From NCBI GenBank assembly GCA_036571765.1, contig BROE01000006.1, positions 15,341,324 to 15,405,323 of the forward strand: 64,000 nt of DNA. Reading direction: 5' to 3'. The notes below the pieces were generated by a model. The model was not told where the DNA came from. It worked only from the letters and a program-made list of their open reading frames with translations, and made no database searches. The position numbers were made by a program, and so were the translations under genes. Shown in pieces: positions 36,629 to 47,640 of this stretch; position 1 is the stretch's first letter; each line of letters begins with the position of its first letter. Source of the DNA: Plecoglossus altivelis. Taxonomy: Eukaryota > Chordata > Actinopteri > Osmeriformes > Plecoglossidae.

Positions 36629-37249
36629 GGCAGCCCCACTGTTGTTGTCTGGAGAAAAAACAGGATGTCTGAGCCATAGTCTCACAACCTCCTTGGAGGA
36701 GAGGCATATTCAGTACAGGCTCTGGTGCCACAGGCCAGGCCTGTAGGACAACAGGCCAGCTCTCTCGCTGGCCCACCTCAGAGGCTCAGAACTTGCCTCA
36801 CTTTACTGGTGGGAAGGTTTAATGCTAAGGAAATATAACATTTGAATCTGCACTTATGTACCCCTACAAAATAGTTCCATAGGTTTATAAACACTAAGCA
36901 TCTGGTCTCACCACATTCCCTTGTGTGAGTACTCAGTAGTCATATTACATTCTACCCAGTCTCCTGGAAAATAAACAAACACTCACCAAAAATGACAATT
37001 GAAACCAAAACCTGCGTCCGCATGTCGTGCCGTGACTTCTTTATGCAGACTTTGACAGTAGTTTCAATAAATCTTGTCTCGTTGGTGACTGTCATAAGAG
37101 TCTAAATACTTGTCAAGCTGTATCCAACATCTATTACTCGCGCTCTTAGTCGCTACATGGCTTGACGTGACACGGTGAATTTATGAAGGGCACTTGTGGC
37201 ACCCAGGACTCTCAGACCTGTTGTTTATGATACGAGATCAGTTGAACCT

Positions 37250-37312
37250 GGGTCAGTAGTTGTAGCTAGGTCAGTAGTTGTAGCTAGGTCAGTAGTTGTA
37301 GCTATGTCCGTT
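37250..37312. repeat. 18-bp tandem repeat, three copies
   Basis: GTCAGTAGTTGTAGCTAG is repeated three times with one terminal change. It lies in the predicted first intron of ccdc142. Confidence 0.9.
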
Positions 37313-37701
37313 TAAGCTGAATGAACTGAGAGTTCTGGGTCAATCCTTGTAGATGTTGTTATGCTTTCAGTACCTATAGCCTGCTAAACAAGCATGCACT
37401 TGAAACGTCACTTTAAACTCGATGTCAACGTTGCTATATTTTACATCTAAGTGAAACGTATGGCAGTGAAATGTTAACAGAGCCACGACAGCCAAATTTA
37501 CCAAATACACTTTGAAACACGATAACACATCAACCAGTTTAGGTGACCGGCTATTTGACCATCTAAAATCAACGTGTTGGTGACTAGCAACATACCCTAC
37601 CGCAGTAGAACTAACGTAGCTCCTGCTGTACTACTTCACAACTTTGCATAGAAGGTCAGAGGTAGTCTTCACCAAACAGTGGTGAAAACTATTATCGTTA
37701 C

Positions 37702-37900
37702 CTGAGGTTAGTCTCCGATTTGATTGTCCAAGGTCCAGGTAGGGGACACAAGCGTATCTTCTTGATAGTCCATCACCGTAACTTCCCTAATCGTCCTTCC
37801 TTGTTTTCCATCAAAAAACATCGATCTACTGCAGCTAGCTCGATCGGTTTCCAAATAGCCTTATTAGCTTGCCTACCTTGCCTTATTAGAGCTACATCTA
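37702..37900 (-). other. ccdc142: possible 5' noncoding exon of ccdc142
   Basis: On the minus strand CTAACCTCAG|GTAACG gives a good splice donor at 37701. The first coding exon has an acceptor at 36649 with a TTTTTTCTCCAG tract, so an upstream exon is required. The 5' limit is arbitrary; no TATA box or clear CpG island was seen. Confidence 0.35.
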
Positions 37901-39190
37901 CCATAACATCGATTACGGATCTATTTATGCATTCTTGACATCACCACTTAGCATTAGTAACAGTCCGCCTTTTCAACGTATTATTTAGCCAATCCTATTT
38001 TAAGGGATAGCTGGAGTTAATCCTTTAGCGCTCACGAAAAACAGACATGCTCCATTTTTAGAACAGCTACTGTACTATCGCTAGCAGCACGCTAGCAACA
38101 TCATGAGACAATCAACCAATTGGAAAAAAGCGTCTCTTGTTGTTATGGTTAAGGGGAGGAGCCACGGTTGGGTCCCTAAGGCTGCACCATCCTATGCTCT
38201 AATTGTGGTTACACAATTTGAAATGTGCGTTTTAGAAGTCGGTCCGTGTAGTCTACCGGGATTCCTTGAATAAAAGAAAGTGGACTAGGAAGGCAGAGAC
38301 TCGAAAACACATTTTTTATAGTCTATATTTTTAAGATTTTGACATTTCTGTGTTTATTTTAGGTTTACTGTATGCAAATGTACATTTTCTTGCCGATTAA
38401 CACTTAACTTAACACGATTCTGATTGTAATTATCTCTTACGTTTTTTATTAATGGGTGTAGCAGTAACAACCAAAGACGTGCGGTCTGAGCAGGCAAGCA
38501 GTCTTAGCATGCCCAGAGCCATCAAACACTCTGTTTTAATTCAAACATATAATTGTTCATTAATAAACTTGCATTTGTATTGTTACAGTTTACTATTGTA
38601 ATGTATATATGCAATAGCTGTTTTAATTGTTTATACGTTACGATGACAAAATGTAGCAGCTACGCATAATCAAATGACAGAATAAGACGTTCTTATAGTG
38701 TGCGTTCATTGCGGACGACAAGCGAAAACTTCGCATCCTGTATTCTTCAACATGTAGCCTACGGCAAAAAGCACAACTCTGCTGTGCTTTTGCATGTAAA
38801 TATGTTACGCCAGTAGTAATCTACATAACGAGATATTACTGTACATTTGCGCAACTAACATCATTACATCACTAGCTACATATTCAACTCAATCTCCGAG
38901 AAATTACTCAAAATGACAGCAGCGGTGTCCGCCGCTATCACAGAGATATGAAAAATCTCAGATGGATCATGGACTACTGCAGCATAATGGACAACAAATT
39001 GTCCAATCGTTTCAAACATACTGGTACTGTATGGAAGAAAATAGTTTTGGTTGTGCCAATAGCCGGCGGCTGAACTGCTACCCCTGCCTACTTTTTAATC
39101 GAGTCAGTCTGGACTTCATCGGGGTACAGTGTCCCTGAATTAGGTGCTATGGTTTTCATAAATCGTGCCTAAACCTCTTACTGACACTAC
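37901..39190. other. AT-rich gene-free sequence
   Basis: No supported exon. It could contain the promoter of ccdc142 and the unseen 5' end of the plus-strand gene at 41 kb. Confidence 0.4.
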
Positions 39191-39357
39191 CACAAGTCAC
39201 TGCTAATAACGGGCAATAATGTAAATCATTTAAAATTCTTAATGTAATCGATAATTTAATAACATAATGAACAGAAATCACATTTCTGCACCAGTAATGT
39301 AATATCTTGCCCATTATGAAATCACCGATTACATTATTAGTCGGCTATTACATTAGA
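39190..39357. mobile_element. MITE-like palindromic element
   Basis: ATAACGGGCAATAATGTAA near the left end is mirrored by TTACATTATTAGTCGGCTAT near the right. A second inner pair (AATGTAATCGATAA / CCGATTACATT) is also visible. Terminally inverted, non-coding, about 165 bases, AT-rich: it looks like a small non-autonomous DNA transposon. Family not identified. Confidence 0.45.
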
Positions 39358-39358
39358 G

Positions 39359-40315
39359 CAGTGGTTTTAAAATGGGGTACCCCTAGGGGGTACTGCAGGG
39401 GGTATGTGAAATAAAGTGGAAACTGACGTTTCGGAATACCTCATAAAAATAGGTTATTGTATTTTTTATATTAACTACACAAAGATGTACTAAAAATAAA
39501 GTCATACATTTAAAATACATTTCAATTTATTATAGTTACTTATGGAGCAGCAGATTCGGCATCGGGAACAGTGTCAGCGCGCGAAATAATGTGGGTTAGG
39601 TTGCGATAAAATAAACAGGTGGCTTCTTAAAAGAGGACAAGCTCCTCCAACAGAAGAGGAAAAAAACCCCTAACTAAATCCAGAGCCTGAAAAGTACGGC
39701 CAGTTTCGTGATGAATAAATAGGGATGGGATTTACATCTACTTCACATAACCCTCCCTCGGTGCTGCGCTTTTTATGCTGTGATCTGTTAGCTAACAACG
39801 GAAGCCATCTCATCTTCAACGGCATCTACGGACTAAACATCCACAGCTGGCCAAGAATTCACTGGGGTTTTTCAGAAGAAAATTGAACCAATTCACATCA
39901 CACCAAGAGAACATGAAAAAAGCCACTAGTGCAGCCACTAGCCACTAGCCCTCGAAGCATCGTATTCTGTGTCTTTACTTTTGGCGAAAGCTAAAAAGCC
40001 ATTTAGCCTGGACGAGGAACTGACAATTCCTGCTGCAGCTGTGCTCGCTAAGACCATGGTGGATAAAACATCATAAAGCTACATACAGAAATAATCATAA
40101 GAAATAAACCTGCTTAGGGGGCATCAGATATAATAACGGTCTCACTGTTATTCTTATTCAGAACTGAAATTGTCACCGACTGGCTGCTACACTGTTTATC
40201 CAGCATCTGGGCTCCCTATCATTTCACTGTATTTTAAAGCAAAATGTTATCTGGTCAAAGGGTACTTGGTTTGAAAAAATCATTAAAAGGGGTACTTGAG
40301 AACAAAGGTACTAGA
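39359..40315 (+). mobile_element. decayed hAT (Charlie-type) transposon
   Basis: It begins CAGTGGTTTTAAAATGGGGT then ACCCCTAGGGGGTAC, the usual 5' end of hAT elements of the Charlie group in fish. It ends near AAGGGGTACTTGAGAACAAA. Inside, broken frames match the hAT transposase: KWLLKRGQAPPTEEEKN near 39620, and ASYSVSLLLAKAKKPFSLDE near 39958 followed by ELTIPAAAVLAKTMVDKTS. Stops and frameshifts separate the pieces and most of the catalytic region is missing, so it is dead. An 8-bp target-site duplication was not evident. Confidence 0.75.
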
Positions 40316-40439
40316 TGATGGGTTAGTAAAAAGTGTTAACATTTTAATAATTGGTGCCGGCAACATAATAACACACTTATATCCCTGTATGTTTAAATTG
40401 TATTAAGTGTCAGACTTCCAAAATGCGTTGTTTTCTCAG

Positions 40440-40535
40440 AGCTAGAACTTTGATACAGCAGTCAGGATTCCGTCAAGTTTTTGAGCTGCTAATGGGAAGA
40501 AACAGCAGTGAGATTCAAGAGTCAGGATTGGCCAG
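40440..40535 (+). CDS. possible upstream exon of the 41-45 kb gene
   Basis: TTTTCTCAG precedes an open segment ending GGCCAG|GTATTT. It contains an internal duplication: CAGTCAGGATTCCGTCAAGT and GAGTCAGGATTGGCCAGGTA, about 60 bases apart. The phase at its donor (2) does not fit the next clear exon at 41096 (0), so linkage is doubtful. It may simply be a diverged repeat. Confidence 0.2.
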
Positions 40536-41095
40536 GTATTTGAGCACCTATTTGGAAGAAACTATTTTTTTGGTTGACCTTTTTGAACACTATGCTGATT
40601 TTCAATACAGCGCTTATTGCAGTATATCGCATTTATTCGTGTCAATTATTGTAGCCAAGTAAAAATGTTAAAGTACTTGACATGTGCGCGTATCTTATAG
40701 TGGGAATGCAGATTTGGACAAAAGGAGTAAAAGAGCGTCAAGTTAAGGCTTCATTTAAGACACCTACAAAATTGTCACAGTGAGCTCTGTCACAATCCTT
40801 AAATAGAATGAAACCATGCTATCTCCATAGCAATAGAACGTCAACATTCCACTTGCTTCTCAAAAACATGAAAAAATACCTTTACAATCAGATACACTCC
40901 TGATTTCATCTGACTAAAAACTGCGTATTGACTCATGTTCTTTAATCAATACTTTCTAAACAGTCATGGATTTCACTCAAGATCAACTAAGGGTCCTTTA
41001 TCAACCCTTAAAGGTCTGTAGACATTGCTTCACATTTTCAGATTCTTGCCATTTGAAATGATTTAATGAATACTTTTACGATTTAAACATTTCAG

Positions 41096-44000
41096 GCCTT
41101 CTGGCACAGTCCACTGTATGATCGCATATTTCAGATCTGCTGGGCAGAAAGTAAATATGAAAAACAAGTAAGTATTAAGAATGATGTTTTTGTTTCCAGA
41201 GTTCAATAGTTTAATTTGCAACTGTGCGTTGAGAATCTAATTACTTACTGCACATGGTCTAATACTATATCACCTGGTTGTACAGGGGAAGTTCTTGGAA
41301 CACTTCATGAAACTTCAACAGCAAAACAAGGTCCCTACCATCATCCATGCTGAGCACATGTTTGATTGGCTAGACACACAGGGAAAAGCTACTGCTCCGG
41401 AACAGTAAGTGCAGCTAAAGTTAATGAAGGACTTTGTAATAGCCAGTACAGGAAAGAAAGTAAAATGAATGTTGTTTTATTTGAAGGGAGCTGAAGAAAC
41501 TTCTACTTGGCAATGAACTTGCCAAAATGGTAAGACTCACATCTATTTAAGAAGTCAGTCAATAATCCCAATGACATAATGTATATTTTTCGGTCATTGC
41601 TGACTAAGCGAATGCCTTCTGATTCCTATGTTAGACATGGGACATTAACACCAAACTCAAAATGAAGGGATTAATAGAAGAGGCCTCTTCCAATAGTCAT
41701 CCTAAGACAGGCTACAACTCAGCAACTCTTTCTAACCAGTGAGTGTCTCCTCATACAGCATCTGCCGTGTTTATATAGACACACTATTCAGTATGCCATC
41801 GACAAACTCTGATGTAACTTCCCAACCACCCGTGATTTTGTTGGTGTAGGGACAGAAAGGTGCATGGGCTTGTAGAAAAAGCCATCCATAGCCTGGCTAA
41901 GACGCTCCACAAGACCTCTGTGTCCAGGCGCCGCAGCCCCAGAGACGTAGTGGTGGACATCGTTCCCTGCCGAAGTCCAGGATGTCTGGCGACAGGCTGG
42001 ACTCGTACCTGCTCAGCGACATAGCTGTAGGAGTAGCACAGAACGTGTTGGACAAGCTGAAAACCCAGCCGAGGCCTGCCAGGAAGACGGCCCTGTCCAA
42101 CGCCATGGTGGAGGAGATGGTGGTCAAACTGATGAAGAAGATCACTGAGAACGACACACCTCAAATAGGGATGCTTCTGAATGCTCCTCGGTACATAACT
42201 TTTGTTACTCAAACCGTCGCAGCTGAGGTAATGACCGTCTTTCAGTACACCGGCACTCTGGCCTGCTGAAGACAGCACCAAGGCTGCTCCAGTCTCCACC
42301 CTGCCATCTGCCGAAAGGAAAACTGGAGCCAAAGAAACTTGGACAGATGACAAAGTAAGCACATCACCCAATGTAGCCTAAAGTGCTGCATTAGCCAGCG
42401 TTTCCAAGAAGCGAATGACATTTGAGCTGTTTTGAACAAATAAGGACTCGGTGATCTTTAATGGTATTTCTGTTTCAGTCTGTCACAGGTCTCAGATCCA
42501 TCTCAGATAATGCTGAGGCCTCAATGAGGATTGTTCCAGTCTCCCCCTGCGTAGAGACACTGCTGCTGGCGGGAGAAAAACACCCTCCTCAAAAGATCTC
42601 CACACCTGCTACTCTACAGGTGGTAACTGCTCTCAGCACCAAGCAGGTGAGAGGGTACACCTAACATTAACTCTTGAGTGGGACCCAAGAGAGGAATATA
42701 GAGATAAAGACAGACTGACATTTTAGGAATTACGTTTGTGTGTTACTCCACGTCATAAAAAACATCTAAGAGGTTGAATTTGTGTTTTCAGAATTCTGCA
42801 GTTGACGTCTGGACCCCTGCTGTTGCTAAGGCTAAAACTGATGGAGCCAAGCTTCAGAAAAACACTATGACACCAGAGCCAAGACTTAAATATGCAACCT
42901 TTGTAATGTTTTTCCCAACCAACATTCATGAGGATCTTTTGTCTGAAGGAAATAATGATGTTTTCTGTTCCCAGCGGCAGACTCTGGAAATGAACACACA
43001 GTTCCAGATAAATGTTGTCATGGAAGAGTCTAACATCATGTGTCCTTTCACGCTGATATCAAATCTGGCTTTGCCCAACAAGTGAGCAACATTCATCTAT
43101 CTGTCTCAGGGTCTTCTCAGGACACATGTAAAAATAAAAAAGCTCCAGTTTTGTGTGATGTTTGATATGTATCTTGTTTATCTGTTCATTTCAGTGAAGT
43201 CCATACAAATGGAAGGAATACAGTTTCTGTCCTTCACCAGACTTTGTCAGGACCTCTCTGCCCTCTTGTGGACAGTTCTCACAGTGCAGTTGTGAGGATT
43301 ATCCCCACCCTGCCATATGACTTGCAGCCCCTTCCACAAAGCCAGCTGCTGCTGAGGAACAGTGGAATGGCACAGGTATTACTGGGGGCACCAGCCAAAC
43401 ACCTACGGCTCCATAGACCAGATGCTTCCATATACGCAACACCTGTGGTGGACTTGGACATCGCAATCCTCACAAACATCAACAGGATGTTGGGTTCTGC
43501 TTTGAAAAACGCTCTAGGCGTGAAAAAAACAGAATCCATCATCAAGGTTGGCAGGGTTGAATCCCCCAAACCTGCTCTGCTGAAGGCAGCAACTGCTTTA
43601 GGCACCCAGCAGGTAAGAGATGTACCTGATGATTATGCTTAGCCAGTGAGTTTTTTTTCATTCATTCGTATCTGACTGATAGTGGAACATAAAATGACAT
43701 GTGATTTTATATTGACTAGGACAGGATTAGAGTAGCCAAGTCTGAGAAAAAATATGAGGAAACATGTGCATACAACCCTAAAGATATTTCTTCTTCAATT
43801 CAAGTTTCAATAACTTTAACCCATCGCTAACCAACATTCATGAGGATGTTATGTCTAAGAAAAACTACGATTTTTGTTTTCTGTAGCAAACACCGGAGAA
43901 CACACAGCTCCAGATAATGGTTGTCACGAAAGAGGCTAGCATCGTGTTTACTTTCATGATGAGCAGATCACGTCCAGCTCTACCCAACAGGTGAGCAACA

Positions 44001-45377
44001 TTCATGTAGCTGTCTCAGGGCCTTTCATTGGGAATGAGTCAAATGAAAGGTCAAATGTTTATGGAGGATATATAAAGTATTCAATTTATGTTGTTCTTTT
44101 TATTTTGTTTTAGGAAAGTCCCTTTGGGAGCCAAGATGACAACCTTTTTATCAGCCTTCCCCCAGACTGGAACAGGACCACTCAGCCCTCTCGTGCTCAG
44201 TCCTCACGATGTGGAGGTTGTCCCCAGCCTGCGCTGTGTCTTGCAGCCTCGTCTACGAAGCCAGCTGGGGAGCATATATGTGGTGCTGCTAAAAGACATG
44301 GTCACAGTGGCACAGGTCCTTCTGGAGGTGCCAGCCAAACACAAGAGGTTCCTTATGCCAGAAGACTATAGGTCTTTAGCAAACTGGAAAGATTCAGTAA
44401 TGACAAAAAACAACAAGAAGCTGGGTCCTTATTCGAGAAAATTCTGGAAATGAGGAGTCCAGAACCCAGCATTAATGTTGTTTTAGCTGAATTGTTGGAG
44501 ATGTCAGCGGGTGAGTCTAACTCTAAATCTGAAGAAGGGACCAGCACACCCAAGGCTGTGGCTGAGGACTCACCCAAGACTGTTCCACTCTCCCCCTGCC
44601 TGGAGACACTGGTGGCTGGAGAGAAACTCCATCTGATCGCCACACATGCTCTGCTGCAGTTGGAAACTTCACTCGTTACCAAACAGGTGAGAGATGGAAC
44701 TTGTGACTATGTCTTGATATAAGCTAGTGTAAAGATAGCGTTATGGGTTAAGGTTTAAAAAGGTTTAAAATAGGATTCTCAACTTTCAGTTTCATGAGTT
44801 GAAACTGTCATCCTGGAAGCTGATGGTAACCAAAAATCCCCTGAAGGGAAAACTAAAGATGGAGAAACTATGAAAGCCGACAAAGTAAGCACATCACGGA
44901 ATGTAGCCTAGCACTGACTAAATGTGCTTGCTATGAACTAAATGAGCAGAATATGTTAACGTTTTTTTAGCCATTATGATGGTTTGTATGGTTTTTCTGG
45001 TTTCAGTCTGTCAGAGGTCTCAGCTCCATCCCAGATAATGTTGAGGCCTCACCCAGGACAGCTTCAGTCTCCCCCTGCACAGAGACACTGCTGGCTGTAG
45101 AAAAACACTGTCAGGAAACCTTCACACCTTCTCTGTTGGCCAATGAGGTGGAAAAGGACTGTACTGACAGCCGGTCAGGTAAGCTACAACAAAATAATCA
45201 AACTCTGTATTCATGTGACATCAATCATTTGGCTTTCTCTCAGTGCAGCTTTTCTAAGAGCCTGTCCTTCATCTTGTTATTCCAGTGAGGAAACCCAAGT
45301 CCATGAAGGGGTTCTTCTCCAGACTGTGGAGGGCAATGTGTCCCTGCTGCTGTAGGCCCAGGGATGAGGAAGACTGA
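41096..45377 (+). CDS. multi-exon gene of unknown family with duplicated exon cassettes; frame breaks
   Basis: Exons supported by splice sites: 41096-41167, 41286-41404, 41487-41529, 41635-41738, 41850-42227, 42246-42354, 42479-42646, 42792-42902, 42975-43081, 43195-43612, (43720-43803, weak donor), 43887-43990, 44114-44686, 44790-44884, 45007-45178, 45286-45377. The 5' end is missing. Phases agree along most of the chain. Breaks occur in exon 41850-42227 (frame shifts near 41970 and again before its end), in 44114-44686 (shift between about 44369 and 44451), and at 44790-44884. The early part is helical and charged (FLEHFMKLQQQNKVPTIIHA; VEEMVVKLMKKITENDT). Later exons repeat SPC(V/T/L)ETL and AQVLL(G/E)(A/V)PAKH. 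The protein ends MKGFFSRLWRAMCPCCCRPR then DEED, a basic, aromatic, four-cysteine tail suited to S-acylation or membrane contact (inference). I do not recognise the family. Either a live gene with assembly indels or a recent pseudogene. Confidence 0.55.
42246..42646 (+). repeat. exon cassette copy 1 (SPC-ETL unit)
   Basis: Exons 42246-42354 and 42479-42646 with their intron are paralogous to 44790-45178. The intron starts GTAAGCACATCACCCAATGT here and GTAAGCACATCACGGAATGT in the other copy. The exon after it begins TCTGTCACAGGTCTCAG here against TCTGTCAGAGGTCTCAG there. Confidence 0.75.
42975..43612 (+). repeat. exon cassette copy A (AQVLL-PAKH unit)
   Basis: Exon pair 42975-43081 plus 43195-43612 aligns with 43887-43990 plus 44114-44686. 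Shared features are the TTCATGAGGAT upstream stretch, an intron starting GTGAGCAACATTCAT, (T/S)GPL(C/S)PLV, and AQVLL(G/E)(A/V)PAKH. Confidence 0.75.
43887..44686 (+). repeat. exon cassette copy B (AQVLL-PAKH unit)
   Basis: This is the second copy of the 42975-43612 cassette, strongly diverged in protein but with the intron borders still recognisable. It extends into a segment with FEKILEMRSPEPSINVVLAE and then a further SPC-ETL unit, ending ETSLVTKQ before GTGAGA. Its frame is broken between about 44369 and 44451. Confidence 0.75.
44790..45178 (+). repeat. exon cassette copy 2 (SPC-ETL unit)
   Basis: Copy of 42246-42646. The second exon (45007-45178) is intact: SVRGLSSIPDNVEASPRTA then SVSPCTETLLAVEKH. 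The first exon (44790-44884) contains a stop in the phase required by its upstream neighbour. Confidence 0.7.
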
Positions 45378-45531
45378 ATATCTCACCCAATACCAGCTCC
45401 TCCATCTCAGACCATATTACTACACATCTACCCACCAATGTATTCATTTACCAGTGTGTTTTGCCTTTGGCAATGTTGGCTTACCTATAGATATTGTAAA
45501 ATTTAAATCTTGTCATTTTCAAATAAAGATT

Positions 45532-45537
45532 TTCAGT
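45532..45537 (+). terminator. poly(A) signal AATAAA
   Basis: AATAAA about 155 bases after the stop of the plus-strand gene at 45375-45377. A second AATAAA follows at about 45561. Position and orientation support 45286-45377 as the true terminal exon. Confidence 0.6.
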
Positions 45538-45599
45538 TGTAGGCTAATTTATGCCAACAAATAAATGTTAAGCTAATTGTCAGTCAAATTCATATGCAT

Positions 45600-46430
45600 C
45601 TCATCTTCTTAAAAATCCACCAACTGTTACTAATAGGAAACACATGGTGAGCTGGCCAAGGCTAACAAACTTGAAGTCAAAGTCTAAGTAATGAAATGCA
45701 AGAAGAGTAATTACTTGGAAAGAGTTAAACATTTGTATGTAGAGCTTGGGTTGCATAGCTTGTTCAATGGGACACATTTAGGTTTATAAAATGATTGTCC
45801 ATTAAAGGCAACGGTAGACCGAATATTGGCAAAATAAACTATAACATTGTCAGTGGAGATGATTCGATATGGACAATAGAACATGTAGGACGTGTGGTGG
45901 AATTCTAGAATATGGTTACAATACATGTGTTTCAAGTGAAGTCTACAGATGGTTAAGAAGCTTGATACAATGTATGTTAATTTAACTCAATTTGGTGGAG
46001 AGGCCACCTTTGGTTCTTTGACACCTAACCAGGAGACACTAAGTCTGTAGAAAGTTGGTCTCAAGGAACTGTATTGTTAAAGATGGCCATACAAAGGCCA
46101 ATTTACAATTTGACTGGTCAATAACTTGTGGCCTTATTTGCAGTTTGGGGGAGATATGCCACAACAACGAACTGTAGGACAATTGGTATGGACATGTATT
46201 GTTTCAAACTGTCACTGAGTTAACCAATCACAGAGGTTGTTACATTGATTGATTATATACAAGACCATTTGTTCTAAGTGTATTTAAAGTAGTGTTTAAG
46301 GGATGTTTTGTCACTCTTGCGAACGACTTGTGGTCATCACGTCCTCCGTAATGACTGATCACAAAGCGCTTTGTTGATATCTTATGTACTTGTACTTGCT
46401 AAATACATTGTATTGAAACTGCCATTCATG
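45600..46430. other. gene-free, LTR-like sequence
   Basis: Nothing coding is seen. The part 46140-46425 has the look of a long terminal repeat: GTATTTAAAGTAGTG, then a promoter-sized stretch and CTAAATACATTGTATTGAAAC. No paired copy or clean TG..CA boundary was found. Confidence 0.25.
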
Positions 46431-46439
46431 ACTGTCTAT

Positions 46440-47640
46440 GTATGCAGTGCCATCGGAATTTTCTTTCACAGACGGTTGCCACCTATTGCATGACATCTTC
46501 TGAAAGGATGGGCAGGTCTATAAACTTAGGATCTCCATAGCGGAAGAGTCACCTTTTTCAAGTACCTCTTGTTAAGATCTAGCATTTGGCAGATCTGATT
46601 TTCTGTGTCAAGTTAGAATCAACTGGGCTGTCTTGTAGATCACAGACCGTCTGGGAAAAGTTCATTGTTACAGTGCCTGCCATGCTACTTCTAGTTTTTC
46701 CACTCTTCTGAAAAATGTTACCCTGCAATTATGGGCAGATAGATGTTGCCCACTGTGACATTTACAGGAACAGAATCTTTGTAAACACCATATTTTAAAT
46801 AGATTATCTTTAACCAGGAAAATGATATTGTGAAAATAAATATCCAAATATATTTATGTATAATTTTTTTGTATGGCCTTGCCATCCACCACAGTGTTCA
46901 GTGTCTGGAACATCAGGATCTCTTCAGGTCATCCTGCAGCAGTGCAGGTCTGGGAGTACAGGTACTCTAGACCCATAAGCTCACCTGTGCAGGAACATTC
47001 ATTTGATACTTGCTCCAGCGTGGTCGAACCAAAATGTTGAAGAAAGTTTGTCTCAACTACCTGTGTACTCTCTGGGCTTGGTTTAGTTTTCCAAGAGATT
47101 CCATCGAGTTCCTGAGTCAACGGGTGGCGCGTCTATGTCAGATATTCACAGCATGGCTTTTGGCAAAGAAGTGCAGTTTCACGTGGATTACACAATTAAA
47201 TTAAGATGATTAAATAATAGAATCTGTACACCACTGAATGTTAGAATCCCATTTTTTACCTTGTAATACCAAACAGATGATTAAAATACCACAAATATTT
47301 AAATTCATTTTTATACTTGAGGGCTTGGAAACATGTCCCTAAAGGTTGAAGGAGGACTAAATAAACGCTAAAATCATTGAAGATGTGCAGATCCTTCATG
47401 TTTGAATGTCTTCCCATTAGGCCCTTCATCACCTTAGACAGGAAAGTAGCCACAGCCTTTGTCCCATGCGCCAGCGTATAACGGACCATGGCATAGGATT
47501 GCCAAGTGAAAAGTGAAACTTGGCTGCTGATCCAATGGACTGCCTGGATTCATGATGGTGCAATTTTCAGTTAACTCAATCTGTAACGCAACAGCTTCAC
47601 TTGTGTCTTTCCTGATGGAAAACTGCACTTAGTGTTCTTT
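46440..47640 (-). pseudogene. possible decayed gene or transposon relic
   Basis: Minus-strand fragments have protein-like composition but are broken by stops: AVALQIELTENCTIM near 47560, TKAVATFLSKVMKGLMGRHS near 47450, VVETNFLQHFGSTTLEQVSN near 47040 before a CACAG|GTGAGC donor, and RYGDPKFIDLPILSEDVMQ near 46520. I do not recognise them. They could be one eroded gene or several TE scraps. Confidence 0.25.
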
